The notes under the pieces are model-generated. The model was not told the origin of the DNA, searched no databases, and worked only from the letters and a program-made list of their open reading frames with translations. DNA of 64,000 bases from Saccharobesus litoralis. GTDB lineage: Bacteria > Pseudomonadota > Gammaproteobacteria > Enterobacterales > Alteromonadaceae. Shown here piece after piece: positions 9,262-17,755 of this stretch (its first letter is position 1; each line of letters opens with the position of its first letter). The stretch spans positions 5,434,065 to 5,498,064 of the forward strand of contig NZ_CP026604.1 of assembly GCF_003063625.1 (NCBI RefSeq), written 5' to 3'. Position numbers and translations under genes: made by a program.

Positions 9262-9672
9262 ATGACAACGAAAAGACAATCGGAACAAGAATCCAGCGTT
9301 CGAATTGATAAATGGTTGTGGGCGGCGCGTTTTTATAAAACTCGCGGCTTAGCTCGCGACATGATCCAAGGCGGCAAAGTTAGGTATAATGGCCAACGAA
9401 CTAAGCCAAGTAAAATTGTTGAGTTAGGTGCAGAAATTACCATAGCCCAAGGTTTTGATGAAAAAACAGTTGTAATAGAGAAAATATCAGAACAAAGGCG
9501 CGGCGCTCCTGAGGCTCAACTTTTGTATAAAGAAACCACGGCAAGCCAAGAAAAACGCCAACAACGAGCGTTAGAGCGAAAAATGGCGATCAACGTCAAT
9601 CCGCATCCGGAAGCTAAGCCAGATAAAAAACAACGTCGCCAACTGTTGAATATTAAACAACAGAACCTATAA
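9262..9672 (+). CDS. hslR: Heat shock protein 15, ribosome-associated (HslR)
   Basis: Hsp15 binds free 50S subunits carrying stalled nascent chains, helping their recycling. The S4-like RNA-binding domain is clear at the N terminus: RIDKWLWAARFYKTRGLARDMIQGGKV followed by NGQRTKPSKIV. A basic tail (RQLLNIKQQ) follows. The ATG at 9262 gives 136 residues and aligns best with the family; a GTG three codons upstream is possible. It is followed by hslO after 54 bp, a pairing common in gammaproteobacteria. Confidence 0.95.
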   Translation: MTTKRQSEQESSVRIDKWLWAARFYKTRGLARDMIQGGKVRYNGQRTKPSKIVELGAEITIAQGFDEKTVVIEKISEQRRGAPEAQLLYKETTASQEKRQQRALERKMAINVNPHPEAKPDKKQRRQLLNIKQQNL

Positions 9673-9726
9673 AAGGCATTGCCAAATTGCGTATTGAATA
9701 CGCTCCAGACAAAAAAGGTTTAATTG

Positions 9727-10599
9727 ATGCAAAACCAAGATCAACTCCACAGATATTTATTTGAAGACGCCCACGTTCGTGGCGAAATAGTGCAACTTAA
9801 AAATAGCTACCAAAGTGTACTAACCAACCACAACTACCCTGCAACAATTAAACAAATTTTAGGTGAATTATTAACAGCAACCAGTTTGCTCACAGCGACA
9901 CTTAAATTTGAAGGGGATATTACGGTTCAATTGCAAGGTGATGGTCCAGTTAAATACATAGCAATCAACGGTAATAATCAACTAGAACTGCGCGGGGTAG
10001 CACGTTATGAGCAAGCTCCCAGCTCAACACGCTTATCTGATGTAGTTGGCCAAGGTTATCTAGTTATCACTATCACTCCAACTAAAGGCGAGCGTTATCA
10101 GGGGATAGTAGCCTTGGAACACGAAACCTTAGCCGAATGTTTAGAAAAATACTTTGAACAATCTGAACAGCTAGCCACCTCTATTCGCTTATTTACCGAT
10201 GTAGAATCAGAACAAGCGGCTGGCATTCTATTGCAAATGTTACCGACCCAAGCAACATCAGATAAATCGCAAGAAGATTTAGACAAGTTTGAACACTTGG
10301 TTACCTTAACATCGACCATGACAGACGAAGAGATTTTTAACCTGCAAGCTCAAGATGTTTTATATCGTTTATATCATGAAGAAAACGTACAACTATTTTC
10401 GCCAACAGCCGTAAATTTTGTTTGTGGCTGTTCAAAAGAAAAAACCTTTAACGCCATAGCGAGTATTAATGTGGCTGAAGTAAAGTCGATTTTAGATGAA
10501 CAGGGCGAAATTAAAGTGACTTGTGAATACTGCCTAACTGATTATGTATTCACGCCAGACGAATTAACGTCATTAACGGATGGGGCGCTCAAGCACTAA
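9727..10599 (+). CDS. hslO: Redox-regulated chaperone Hsp33
   Basis: Hsp33 is a cytoplasmic holdase switched on by oxidation and unfolding. The C-terminal redox switch has the four zinc-binding cysteines as CGC (residues near 234-236) and CEYC (near 267-270). The N-terminal domain matches the family (RYLFEDAHVRGEIVQL, LLTATLKFEGDITVQLQGDGPV). I chose the ATG at 9727 over the adjacent TTG; AAAGG lies about 9 nt upstream. It probably forms an operon with hslR. Confidence 0.97.
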   Translation: MQNQDQLHRYLFEDAHVRGEIVQLKNSYQSVLTNHNYPATIKQILGELLTATSLLTATLKFEGDITVQLQGDGPVKYIAINGNNQLELRGVARYEQAPSSTRLSDVVGQGYLVITITPTKGERYQGIVALEHETLAECLEKYFEQSEQLATSIRLFTDVESEQAAGILLQMLPTQATSDKSQEDLDKFEHLVTLTSTMTDEEIFNLQAQDVLYRLYHEENVQLFSPTAVNFVCGCSKEKTFNAIASINVAEVKSILDEQGEIKVTCEYCLTDYVFTPDELTSLTDGALKH

Positions 10600-10721
10600 A
10601 TAATCTATGAGAGCTTAAGATCCTATTAATAGTTTTTATATCTAATTAAGGCTCAGCGGCTTTTAACTTATTCATATTGCTGTGCTAAAATTTTGGCCAG
10701 TTTTTACAGATAGTCGATCTA

Positions 10722-10750
10722 CGCCGACCATTAATTTGATTAATCCGGCG
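10722..10750. promoter_or_regulatory. Inverted repeat upstream of mdh
   Basis: The segment contains ATTAAT/ATTAAT arms with CGCCG and CGGCG at the outer ends, about 130 bp upstream of the mdh start in a 278-bp non-coding gap. It may be an operator or an RNA hairpin. No matching regulator consensus was recognised. Confidence 0.3.
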
Positions 10751-10877
10751 TGGATAGGCAAAACATAACGAGAGTGAATCTATAACATCACCCTTAGTTA
10801 TTGTCTTTTGCGCGATCATTACTCTATGGTACGCCCATAAATCTAACTAATCACTATTTCACCGATGGAGAAATAAC

Positions 10878-11816
10878 ATGAAAGTTGCAGTTCTTGGCGC
10901 AGCTGGCGGTATCGGCCAAGCGTTATCTTTATTATTAAAAACGCAATTACCAGCAGGTTCAGAATTATCTTTGTACGACGTTGCACCTGTAGTTCCTGGT
11001 GTTGCTGTAGATTTAAGCCACATCCCTACTGCGGTTAAAGTAGAAGGTTTTGGTGCCGACGATTTAGACGCGGCATTAGCAGGCTGTGACATTGTTTTAA
11101 TTCCAGCGGGTATGCCTCGTAAACCAGGTATGGATCGTGCTGATTTATTCGCGGTAAACGCAGGTATCATCAAAACATTAGCTGAAGGCATCGTTCGTAA
11201 CTGTCCTAAAGCTTTAGTTGGTGTGATCACAAACCCAGTAAATGGTACTGTGCCAATCGTTGCTGAAGTATTCAAAAAAGCCGGTACTTACGATAAAAAC
11301 CGTGTATTCGGTGTCACTTCATTAGACGTTTTACGTTCAGAAACTTTCGTTGCTGAATTAAAAGGCTTAAACGTTGCTGAAGTTAAAGTTCCAGTCATCG
11401 GTGGTCACTCAGGTACAACTATCCTTCCTTTATTATCACAAGTTGAAGGTGTATCTTTCTCTGAAGAAGAAGTTGCTTCATTAACTCCACGTATCCAAAA
11501 CGCAGGTACTGAAGTTGTTAATGCTAAAGCAGGTGGCGGTTCAGCTACTTTATCTATGGGTGCGGCGGCAGCTCGCTTCTGTATGTCTTTAGTTAAAGGC
11601 TTGCAAGGTGAAGAAGTTGTTGATTATGCATACGTTGAAGTTGAAGGCGGCGACGCAGCTTACTTTGCTCACCCTGTACGTTTAGGTAAAAACGGTGTAG
11701 AAGAAATTTTACCTTACGGCGAGTTAAGTGCTTTCGAGCAAAAAGCTAAAGATGACATGCTTGCTACATTAAACAAAGACATTCAAGAAGGTGTTGATTT
11801 TATCAACGCTCAGTAA
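10878..11816 (+). CDS. mdh: Malate dehydrogenase
   Basis: This enzyme interconverts malate and oxaloacetate with NAD in the TCA cycle. The 312 residues show the N-terminal dinucleotide motif GAAGGIGQA, the substrate arginines in [12 protein letters not shown], the ITNPVN segment, and the catalytic His in [14 protein letters not shown] strong ribosome binding site (GGAG) precedes the ATG. Codon use is heavily biased, as expected for an abundant protein. The gene is monocistronic, bounded by a 278-bp leader region and two hairpins downstream. Confidence 0.98.
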   Translation: MKVAVLGAAGGIGQALSLLLKTQLPAGSELSLYDVAPVVPGVAVDLSHIPTAVKVEGFGADDLDAALAGCDIVLIPAGMPRKPGMDRADLFAVNAGIIKTLAEGIVRNCPKALVGVITNPVNGTVPIVAEVFKKAGTYDKNRVFGVTSLDVLRSETFVAELKGLNVAEVKVPVIGGHSGTTILPLLSQVEGVSFSEEEVASLTPRIQNAGTEVVNAKAGGGSATLSMGAAAARFCMSLVKGLQGEEVVDYAYVEVEGGDAAYFAHPVRLGKNGVEEILPYGELSAFEQKAKDDMLATLNKDIQEGVDFINAQ

Positions 11817-11829
11817 TTGAAAACTTTGG

Positions 11830-11857
11830 TTCAGGGTTGACTCTGCTTAACCCTGAA
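11830..11857 (+). other. Hairpin downstream of mdh
   Basis: A 9-bp perfect inverted repeat (TTCAGGGTT / AACCCTGAA) lies 14 bp after the mdh stop, before the main terminator. It has no T tract and may stabilise the mdh transcript end. Confidence 0.6.
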
Positions 11858-11867
11858 TAGCCAGAAT

Positions 11868-11897
11868 AAAAAAACCGCTCAATGAGCGGTTTTTTTA
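11868..11897 (+). terminator. mdh: Rho-independent terminator of mdh
   Basis: ACCGCTCA / TGAGCGGT stem with a tiny loop, followed by seven T residues. An A run on the left flank means it could also work for leftward transcripts. Confidence 0.9.
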
Positions 11898-11912
11898 TAG
11901 CTGCTGCACATG

Positions 11913-12182
11913 ATATAGTCAAAGCGATCAGGTTTTAGGGGCAGCTTCCGCATCCTGCTCACGCTAAGTACTTACATCCATGTAAGCAAAGCCGTCAAAG
12001 CTACCGCGTCCTGCTAACGCCCCTTACCTGCATCCATGCAGGCAAGCTTCGAGACCCCATGAGCATATGCTCTATTATGTGATTGGGGCTGCCTAAAGGG
12101 ATTTAGGTAGTAGGACGACGCAGGAGCCAAAGTCGAGATAAGCGCTGACAATGAACCATAAGACCTGAGCGAGAAGACTATA
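11913..12182 (+). repeat. Dispersed structured intergenic repeat, copy A (longest, 270 bp)
   Basis: The ends are imperfect inverted repeats beginning TATAGTC and ending GACTATA, with pairing extending through ATCAGG/CCTGA. This copy holds two tandem 47-bp modules on the left arm, each ending in a 7-bp perfect hairpin with a CC loop (CTTACAT/ATGTAAG in one, CCTGCAT/ATGCAGG in the other). On the right arm a third, more diverged hairpin segment (CCTAAA/TTTAGG) appears in opposite orientation. The family core, CCCCATGAGCATATGCTC to TGTGATTGGGG, is intact. It fills the gap between convergent mdh and ispB, ending 6 bp from the ispB stop. Confidence 0.9.
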
Positions 12183-12188
12183 GTTAGC

Positions 12189-13160
12189 TTAACTGTCGCG
12201 TCGAACAGCCAACCAAGCTAAACTTTCCAACGCAGTTCTATAATCACTAGCTGGTAGGTTCTGTAACGCATCTACAGCCATTTTGGCATGCAATTCGGCT
12301 TTATCTCTTGTATACGCTAATGAACCTGTTTCGTTGATTATAGACAACACCTGCTCTAGCTTATCCAAACCAGCGCCATTCTCGATGACATCACGAATAT
12401 AACTGGCTTGCTCTGGATTACCATTAGCAATGGCATGAATAAGGGGCAATGTTGGTTTACCTTCAGCTAGATCATCACCAACGTTTTTGCCGATGGTTTC
12501 ACTGTCACCTTCATAATCCAACAAATCATCGGCTAACTGAAAGGCTGTACCTAGGTAACGACCGTATTCTTTTAATGCATGTTCGATAGTGTCTGGCTCA
12601 TCGGCGATCACGGCAGTTAACTGAGTTGCCGCTTCAAACAATTTAGCGGTTTTACTGTATATCACTTCCATATAAGACTCTTCAGTCGTATCTGGATCGT
12701 TACAATTCATCAACTGCTGCACTTCACCTTCGGCAATCACATTGGTAGCATCCGCTAATACTTGCATAATTTTCATGCGTTCTAACGACACCATCATTTG
12801 AAATGAACGCGTATAGAGGAAGTCACCCACTAACACCGAGGCTTCATTACCGAACAAGGCATTAGCGGTTTCTTTACCGCGACGCATTGTCGAAGCATCA
12901 ACCACATCGTCGTGTAACAAAGTTGCGGTATGAATAAATTCGATGATGGCAGCTAAGGTAAGGTGTTTATCACCCTCATAACCAATAGCTCGGGCAGCCA
13001 AAGCAGTAACAAGAGGTCTAACTCGCTTACCACCACTATTAACAATGTAAAAACCCAATTGCTGGATTAAGACGACATCGCTGTCGAGTTGCTGACCTAT
13101 GATTTGATTGACCGCTAGCATATCTTTGTCTGCTAACGCTCTAACTTCAGAAAGTTGCAT
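12189..13160 (-). CDS. ispB: Octaprenyl diphosphate synthase
   Basis: IspB makes the octaprenyl side chain of ubiquinone and menaquinone from farnesyl and isopentenyl diphosphates. Both Asp-rich motifs are visible: LLHDDVVDAS (first) and LADDLLDYEGD (second). The 323 residues match the usual length. It is transcribed away from rplU, an arrangement widely conserved in gammaproteobacteria. Its stop abuts the repeat element of the mdh-ispB gap. Confidence 0.97.
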   Translation of the reverse strand: MQLSEVRALADKDMLAVNQIIGQQLDSDVVLIQQLGFYIVNSGGKRVRPLVTALAARAIGYEGDKHLTLAAIIEFIHTATLLHDDVVDASTMRRGKETANALFGNEASVLVGDFLYTRSFQMMVSLERMKIMQVLADATNVIAEGEVQQLMNCNDPDTTEESYMEVIYSKTAKLFEAATQLTAVIADEPDTIEHALKEYGRYLGTAFQLADDLLDYEGDSETIGKNVGDDLAEGKPTLPLIHAIANGNPEQASYIRDVIENGAGLDKLEQVLSIINETGSLAYTRDKAELHAKMAVDALQNLPASDYRTALESLAWLAVRRDS

Positions 13161-13480
13161 TATATTTATCTATTTTTAATCTATCTTTAACGGCCGGTAA
13201 TTTAGCTTAGCTAAAAATTAAGTTTATGAATAAGCTGGAAGAAAAAGACAGCTATAACTTAATTACTTAGCGCCAAACTGAACATTTTAATTGAGACCGA
13301 TATATCGCCCGCAGATCTTACTATTTATCCTTGTTAAATCCTACTCAAATTCGCTATGGCTTATATTGATCATAAAACCGTCAATTTTTTTTAATGATCT
13401 GCTTGCGATCGATTGGAGTTTCACTTAGAATTCGCGCCCTAATTTTAAAGATTTATACGCAAAGCGTAGCGGAGTTTAGT
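13161..13480. other. Divergent promoter region ispB / rplU
   Basis: This 320-bp gap between divergent genes is AT-rich and contains the rplU promoter described separately. No other gene or repeat was seen. The ispB promoter must lie in the left part, but no clear boxes were picked. Confidence 0.6.
13403..13431 (+). promoter_or_regulatory. Sigma-70 promoter of rplU-rpmA
   Basis: TTGCGA and TAGAAT separated by 17 bp, 50 bp upstream of the rplU ATG. A GC-rich discriminator-like stretch (CGCGCCC) follows, typical of promoters for translation genes under stringent control. Confidence 0.65.
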
Positions 13481-13792
13481 ATGTACGCGGTTTTCCAAAG
13501 TGGTGGTAAACAGCACCGTGTAGCTGCAGGCCAAACTGTTCGCCTTGAAAAAATTGAAGCTGAAGCGGGTTCAACTCTTGAGTTTGACAATGTATTGCTT
13601 GTTTCAAATGGCGAAGATATCAAAATCGGTGCACCTTATGTTGAAGGTAGCAAGGTCACAGCTGAAGTAGTTTCTCATGGTCGTGGCGAGAAGATTAAGA
13701 TCGTTAAATTCAGACGTCGTAAGCATTCTCGTAAACAACAAGGTCATCGTCAGTGGTTCACAGAAGTGAAAATCACTGGTATTAACGCTTAA
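13481..13792 (+). CDS. rplU: 50S ribosomal protein L21
   Basis: L21 is a 23S-rRNA-binding protein of the large subunit. The 103 residues begin [14 protein letters not shown] and include the basic [14 protein letters not shown] segment. The ATG at 13481 has a GGAG ribosome binding site. A longer in-frame extension to 13394 overlaps the promoter and is rejected. It is co-transcribed with rpmA 15 bp downstream. Confidence 0.98.
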   Translation: MYAVFQSGGKQHRVAAGQTVRLEKIEAEAGSTLEFDNVLLVSNGEDIKIGAPYVEGSKVTAEVVSHGRGEKIKIVKFRRRKHSRKQQGHRQWFTEVKITGINA

Positions 13793-13807
13793 TAGGAGTC
13801 TAACCAA

Positions 13808-14065
13808 ATGGCACATAAAAAGGCAGCAGGTAGTACTCGAAATGGTCGTGATTCAGAAAGCAAACGCTTAGGTGTTAAGCGTTTCGGTGGTGAATCAGTA
13901 TTAGCCGGTAACATCTTAGTTCGTCAACGTGGTACTCGTTTCCACGCTGGTGACAACGTAGGTATTGGTCGTGACCACACTTTATTCGCAAAATCAGACG
14001 GTAAAGTGAAGTTCGAAGTTAAAGGTCCTCAAAATCGTAAGTATGTTTCTATCGAAGCTGCTTAA
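13808..14065 (+). CDS. rpmA: 50S ribosomal protein L27
   Basis: L27 reaches towards the peptidyl transferase centre. The 85 residues start [16 protein letters not shown] and contain [19 protein letters not shown], both diagnostic. There is no N-terminal cleavage extension of the Firmicutes type. AGGAGTCTAACC gives a good ribosome binding site. A terminator follows, so obgE is likely transcribed at least partly from its own promoter. Confidence 0.98.
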   Translation: MAHKKAAGSTRNGRDSESKRLGVKRFGGESVLAGNILVRQRGTRFHAGDNVGIGRDHTLFAKSDGKVKFEVKGPQNRKYVSIEAA

Positions 14066-14090
14066 TTTTCAGACCAACTGAAGAATTTGA

Positions 14091-14117
14091 AAGCCTCGCA
14101 CTGCGAGGCTTTTTTAT
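14091..14117 (+). terminator. Rho-independent terminator of rplU-rpmA
   Basis: AAGCCTCGCA / TGCGAGGCTT stem with a minimal loop, followed by a T run, 26 bp after the rpmA stop. Confidence 0.92.
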
Positions 14118-14253
14118 TTGTGCTCTGCACTATACTAACTATAGGGCAGAATTTATTTCTCCCTGAACGTGATTACTGCTGTAAGTTAAGGTTAGTCTAG
14201 TAACCAACCCAGCTAGTAAGAGCCCAAACAAAAAAGCCCGAATACCGAGTTAA

Positions 14254-15420
<1,167 letters not shown>

Positions 15421-15438
15421 TCAAGCTAGGAATACATA

Positions 15439-15924
15439 ATGATAATCTCAATGATAGCCGCAATGACGGCGGACAGAGCCATAGGAAAAGATAATCAACT
15501 ACTTTGGCACTTACCTGCTGATTTACAGTTTTTTAAACGCACGACACTCGGCAAACCCGTTATCATGGGGCGTAATACCTTTGAATCTATCGGTCGACCA
15601 TTACCTGGGCGCACCAATATAGTGGTTAGTACTCGTGATGAAAAACCGCACCCAGATGTTGTTTTAGTCAATACATTGGAAGCTGCTATTCAAGCGGCTG
15701 GTGATGTCGAGGAAGTGATGATCATTGGCGGCGGCAAAGTATATGAAGCGTTTTTAGCTAAAGCCAACAAGCTATATGTTACCTATGTAGACGCAGATAT
15801 CGAAGGTGATACGTATTTCCCTGAGTTTCTTAATGATAAAGCTTGGCAGGAAATTGAGCGTATTGAAGGGCAAGTCGACGATAAAAATCCGTTAGCTCAT
15901 CGATTCGTTATTTACCAAAAATAA
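15439..15924 (+). CDS. folA: Dihydrofolate reductase
   Basis: DHFR reduces dihydrofolate to tetrahydrofolate with NADPH. The 161 residues show the M20-loop region GKDNQLLWHLPADLQFFK with the catalytic Asp (residue 28), GKPVIMGRNTFESIGRPLPGR for cofactor binding, and the conserved IIGGGKVYE. It is 18 bp from obgE and probably in the same transcript. A repeat element follows 41 bp after the stop. Confidence 0.97.
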   Translation: MIISMIAAMTADRAIGKDNQLLWHLPADLQFFKRTTLGKPVIMGRNTFESIGRPLPGRTNIVVSTRDEKPHPDVVLVNTLEAAIQAAGDVEEVMIIGGGKVYEAFLAKANKLYVTYVDADIEGDTYFPEFLNDKAWQEIERIEGQVDDKNPLAHRFVIYQK

Positions 15925-15965
15925 CCACCAGCAAATACCTTAACAAAAGTAACGGCAAACAGTTG

Positions 15966-16095
15966 ATATAGTCAAAGCGATCAGGTTTTAGGGGAAGCCG
16001 TCAAGCTTCGAATCCCCATGAGCATATGCTCTATTATGTGATTGGGGTGAGTAAGCGCTGACAATGAACCATAAGACCTGAGCGAGAAGACTATA
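15966..16095 (+). repeat. Dispersed structured intergenic repeat, copy B (minimal form)
   Basis: This 130-bp copy has no 47-bp module. Ends: TATAGTC...GACTATA, with inner arms ATCAGG/CCTGA. The core has CCCCATGAGCATATGCTC (the 12-bp palindrome GAGCATATGCTC inside) and TGTGATTGGGG, then GTAAGCGCTGACAATG. It lies between convergent folA and the GlcG/HbpS-like gene. Confidence 0.9.
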
Positions 16096-16162
16096 AATAA
16101 GGGCTTACGTTTTGCAATGCGTAAGCCCTAAACTCTTGCTCTACCTTTGCTCTATCCTTGCT

Positions 16163-16564
16163 CTAAGCAAATATAGTCAAAGCGATCACCTGCTCTGCTA
16201 ATTTATGATCATCTTCTTCTGCTAAACCACTAATACCAAGCGCACCGATTACAATACCATCCACTTTGATTGGCACACCACCAGCAAATAAAGTGACATT
16301 GGGATCCGCCCAGTAACCTACATCCCGTTGATTTTCTCGAGCCCATTGTCCCATATCCAATGTTGCCTGCCCTTCCCTTGCTGCGGTATAAGCTTTGGCT
16401 ATCGCTAAATTTGCAGCCATAGAGCTCACCCCATCCATTTTATTAAAGCCCAACAACTCACCTGAGGTGTCACTAATGGCAAAGGCAATACTAACTTTTT
16501 GTTGTTGCGCTTCTTCAATAAGCGCTTTCGCCAATTCTTGTACTTGATTAAATTGCAATTTCAT
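16163..16564 (-). CDS. GlcG/HbpS-family heme-binding-like protein
   Basis: This 133-residue protein belongs to the GlcG/HbpS family: small alpha/beta proteins, some of which bind heme or a flavin-like ligand or sit beside oxidoreductases. Family features are the N-terminal helix, AFAISDTSGELLGFNKMDGV, and the Gly-rich LFAGGVPIKVDGIVIGALGISG segment. There is no signal peptide, so it is cytoplasmic. It starts 13 bp after the aldo/keto reductase gene and probably shares its transcript. The exact ligand cannot be read from the sequence. Confidence 0.85.
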   Translation of the reverse strand: MKLQFNQVQELAKALIEEAQQQKVSIAFAISDTSGELLGFNKMDGVSSMAANLAIAKAYTAAREGQATLDMGQWARENQRDVGYWADPNVTLFAGGVPIKVDGIVIGALGISGLAEEDDHKLAEQVIALTIFA

Positions 16565-16577
16565 TACTGTCCTTAGT

Positions 16578-17540
16578 TTAAGGTAACGCCTGACCGCGCG
16601 CCATTACGTATAGTTTGTACCATTCTTCTCGAGACAATTCGATTTGTGTCGCCTCTACGCAGGCAGCAATACGACTAGGGTTAGTCGTACCTATAACAGG
16701 TTGAATACCTGCAGGGTGGCGCATTAACCAAGCTAGAACAATGGCTTCCTTCGATGCTTGATACAAGGTAGCAAGTTGCGCGACATACAGTGCGGTATTT
16801 TGCACTGACAACGACTGCTGACTAATATCTCGCCCTGTAAACAAGCCTTGACTGAGGCATCCCCAAGCCTGTATTTGCACCTTATGTTGTTGACAGTATT
16901 GCAAAGTACCACTGGCAAATGGGCTAGTATTAACATTCACCTCCACACCTTGGTTTAACCAATCCAATTTACTTAAGCTCAGTTCCAATTGATTGGCAAC
17001 TAATGGGAAATCCAACGCGGATTGCAACCATTCCATTTGATAGCGGTCCATATTCGATACCCCGAAAAAACGCACCTTGCCACTGTTTTTCAGCTCAGTT
17101 AGCGCTTGTGCTACTTCGTCAATATCCATCAAACAATCGGGTCTGTGTAGTAACAAGCAATCTATGTAATCAGTATTTAAACGCGCTAAAATGCTATCTG
17201 CTTGCTGCAAAATATAATTTTTGGAAAAATCATACTGGCCGACGATATCGTCATTGCCAATACGAATACCACATTTGGATTGGATAAAAATCTGCTGCCT
17301 TAAGTCACCACGCTCAGCCAAAACTTGACCAAAAACTTGTTCGGCTTTGCCAAGCGTATAAATATCAGCGTGATCAAACAAATTAATACCTTGCTCCAAG
17401 CAAGTATCGATCACAGTGTGAGCCTGCTGAATCTGGGCTGTTGCAATAGGATTATTATCCCAACCCCCGCCTAATCCCATACACCCCATAACAATGGGAC
17501 TAACATTAGCAAGGTGATGCTCTAAAGGTAATTTATTCAC
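16578..17540 (-). CDS. Aldo/keto reductase (YdhF-like)
   Basis: A cytoplasmic NADPH-dependent oxidoreductase of the aldo/keto reductase family, close in type to E. coli YdhF. The catalytic tetrad is recognisable: Asp and Tyr in DHADIYTLG, Lys in IQSKCGI and His in LLLHRPD. The C-terminal cofactor region includes PVIGTTNPSRI. The start codon is GTG at 17540 with AAGG about 9 nt upstream. It is the first gene of a likely two-gene unit with the GlcG/HbpS-like gene and is divergent from the kinase gene. Substrate unknown. Confidence 0.9.
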   Translation of the reverse strand: MNKLPLEHHLANVSPIVMGCMGLGGGWDNNPIATAQIQQAHTVIDTCLEQGINLFDHADIYTLGKAEQVFGQVLAERGDLRQQIFIQSKCGIRIGNDDIVGQYDFSKNYILQQADSILARLNTDYIDCLLLHRPDCLMDIDEVAQALTELKNSGKVRFFGVSNMDRYQMEWLQSALDFPLVANQLELSLSKLDWLNQGVEVNVNTSPFASGTLQYCQQHKVQIQAWGCLSQGLFTGRDISQQSLSVQNTALYVAQLATLYQASKEAIVLAWLMRHPAGIQPVIGTTNPSRIAACVEATQIELSREEWYKLYVMARGQALP

Positions 17541-17755
17541 TTAACGGCCTTAATCGTCATATCTAATACTTAGATAAATTTTAGCGAACAAATCTCAATT
17601 AGGAATGAAAGAGTGAACAAATCAACGACTAAACTCGCACTTTAGTACGAGATTAATCAACATTGATAGCAATTCGTGAATTTAGAATAAAAATGGTAGA
17701 CTATGCGGCAATATGTAGCGAATAATGTTTTCAAAAATATAACACTAATAAATTC

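Noticed and set aside
13394-13480. 29-codon N-terminal extension of L21
   Set aside because: It overlaps the -10 region of the promoter and is absent from L21; the ATG at 13481 has a good ribosome binding site.
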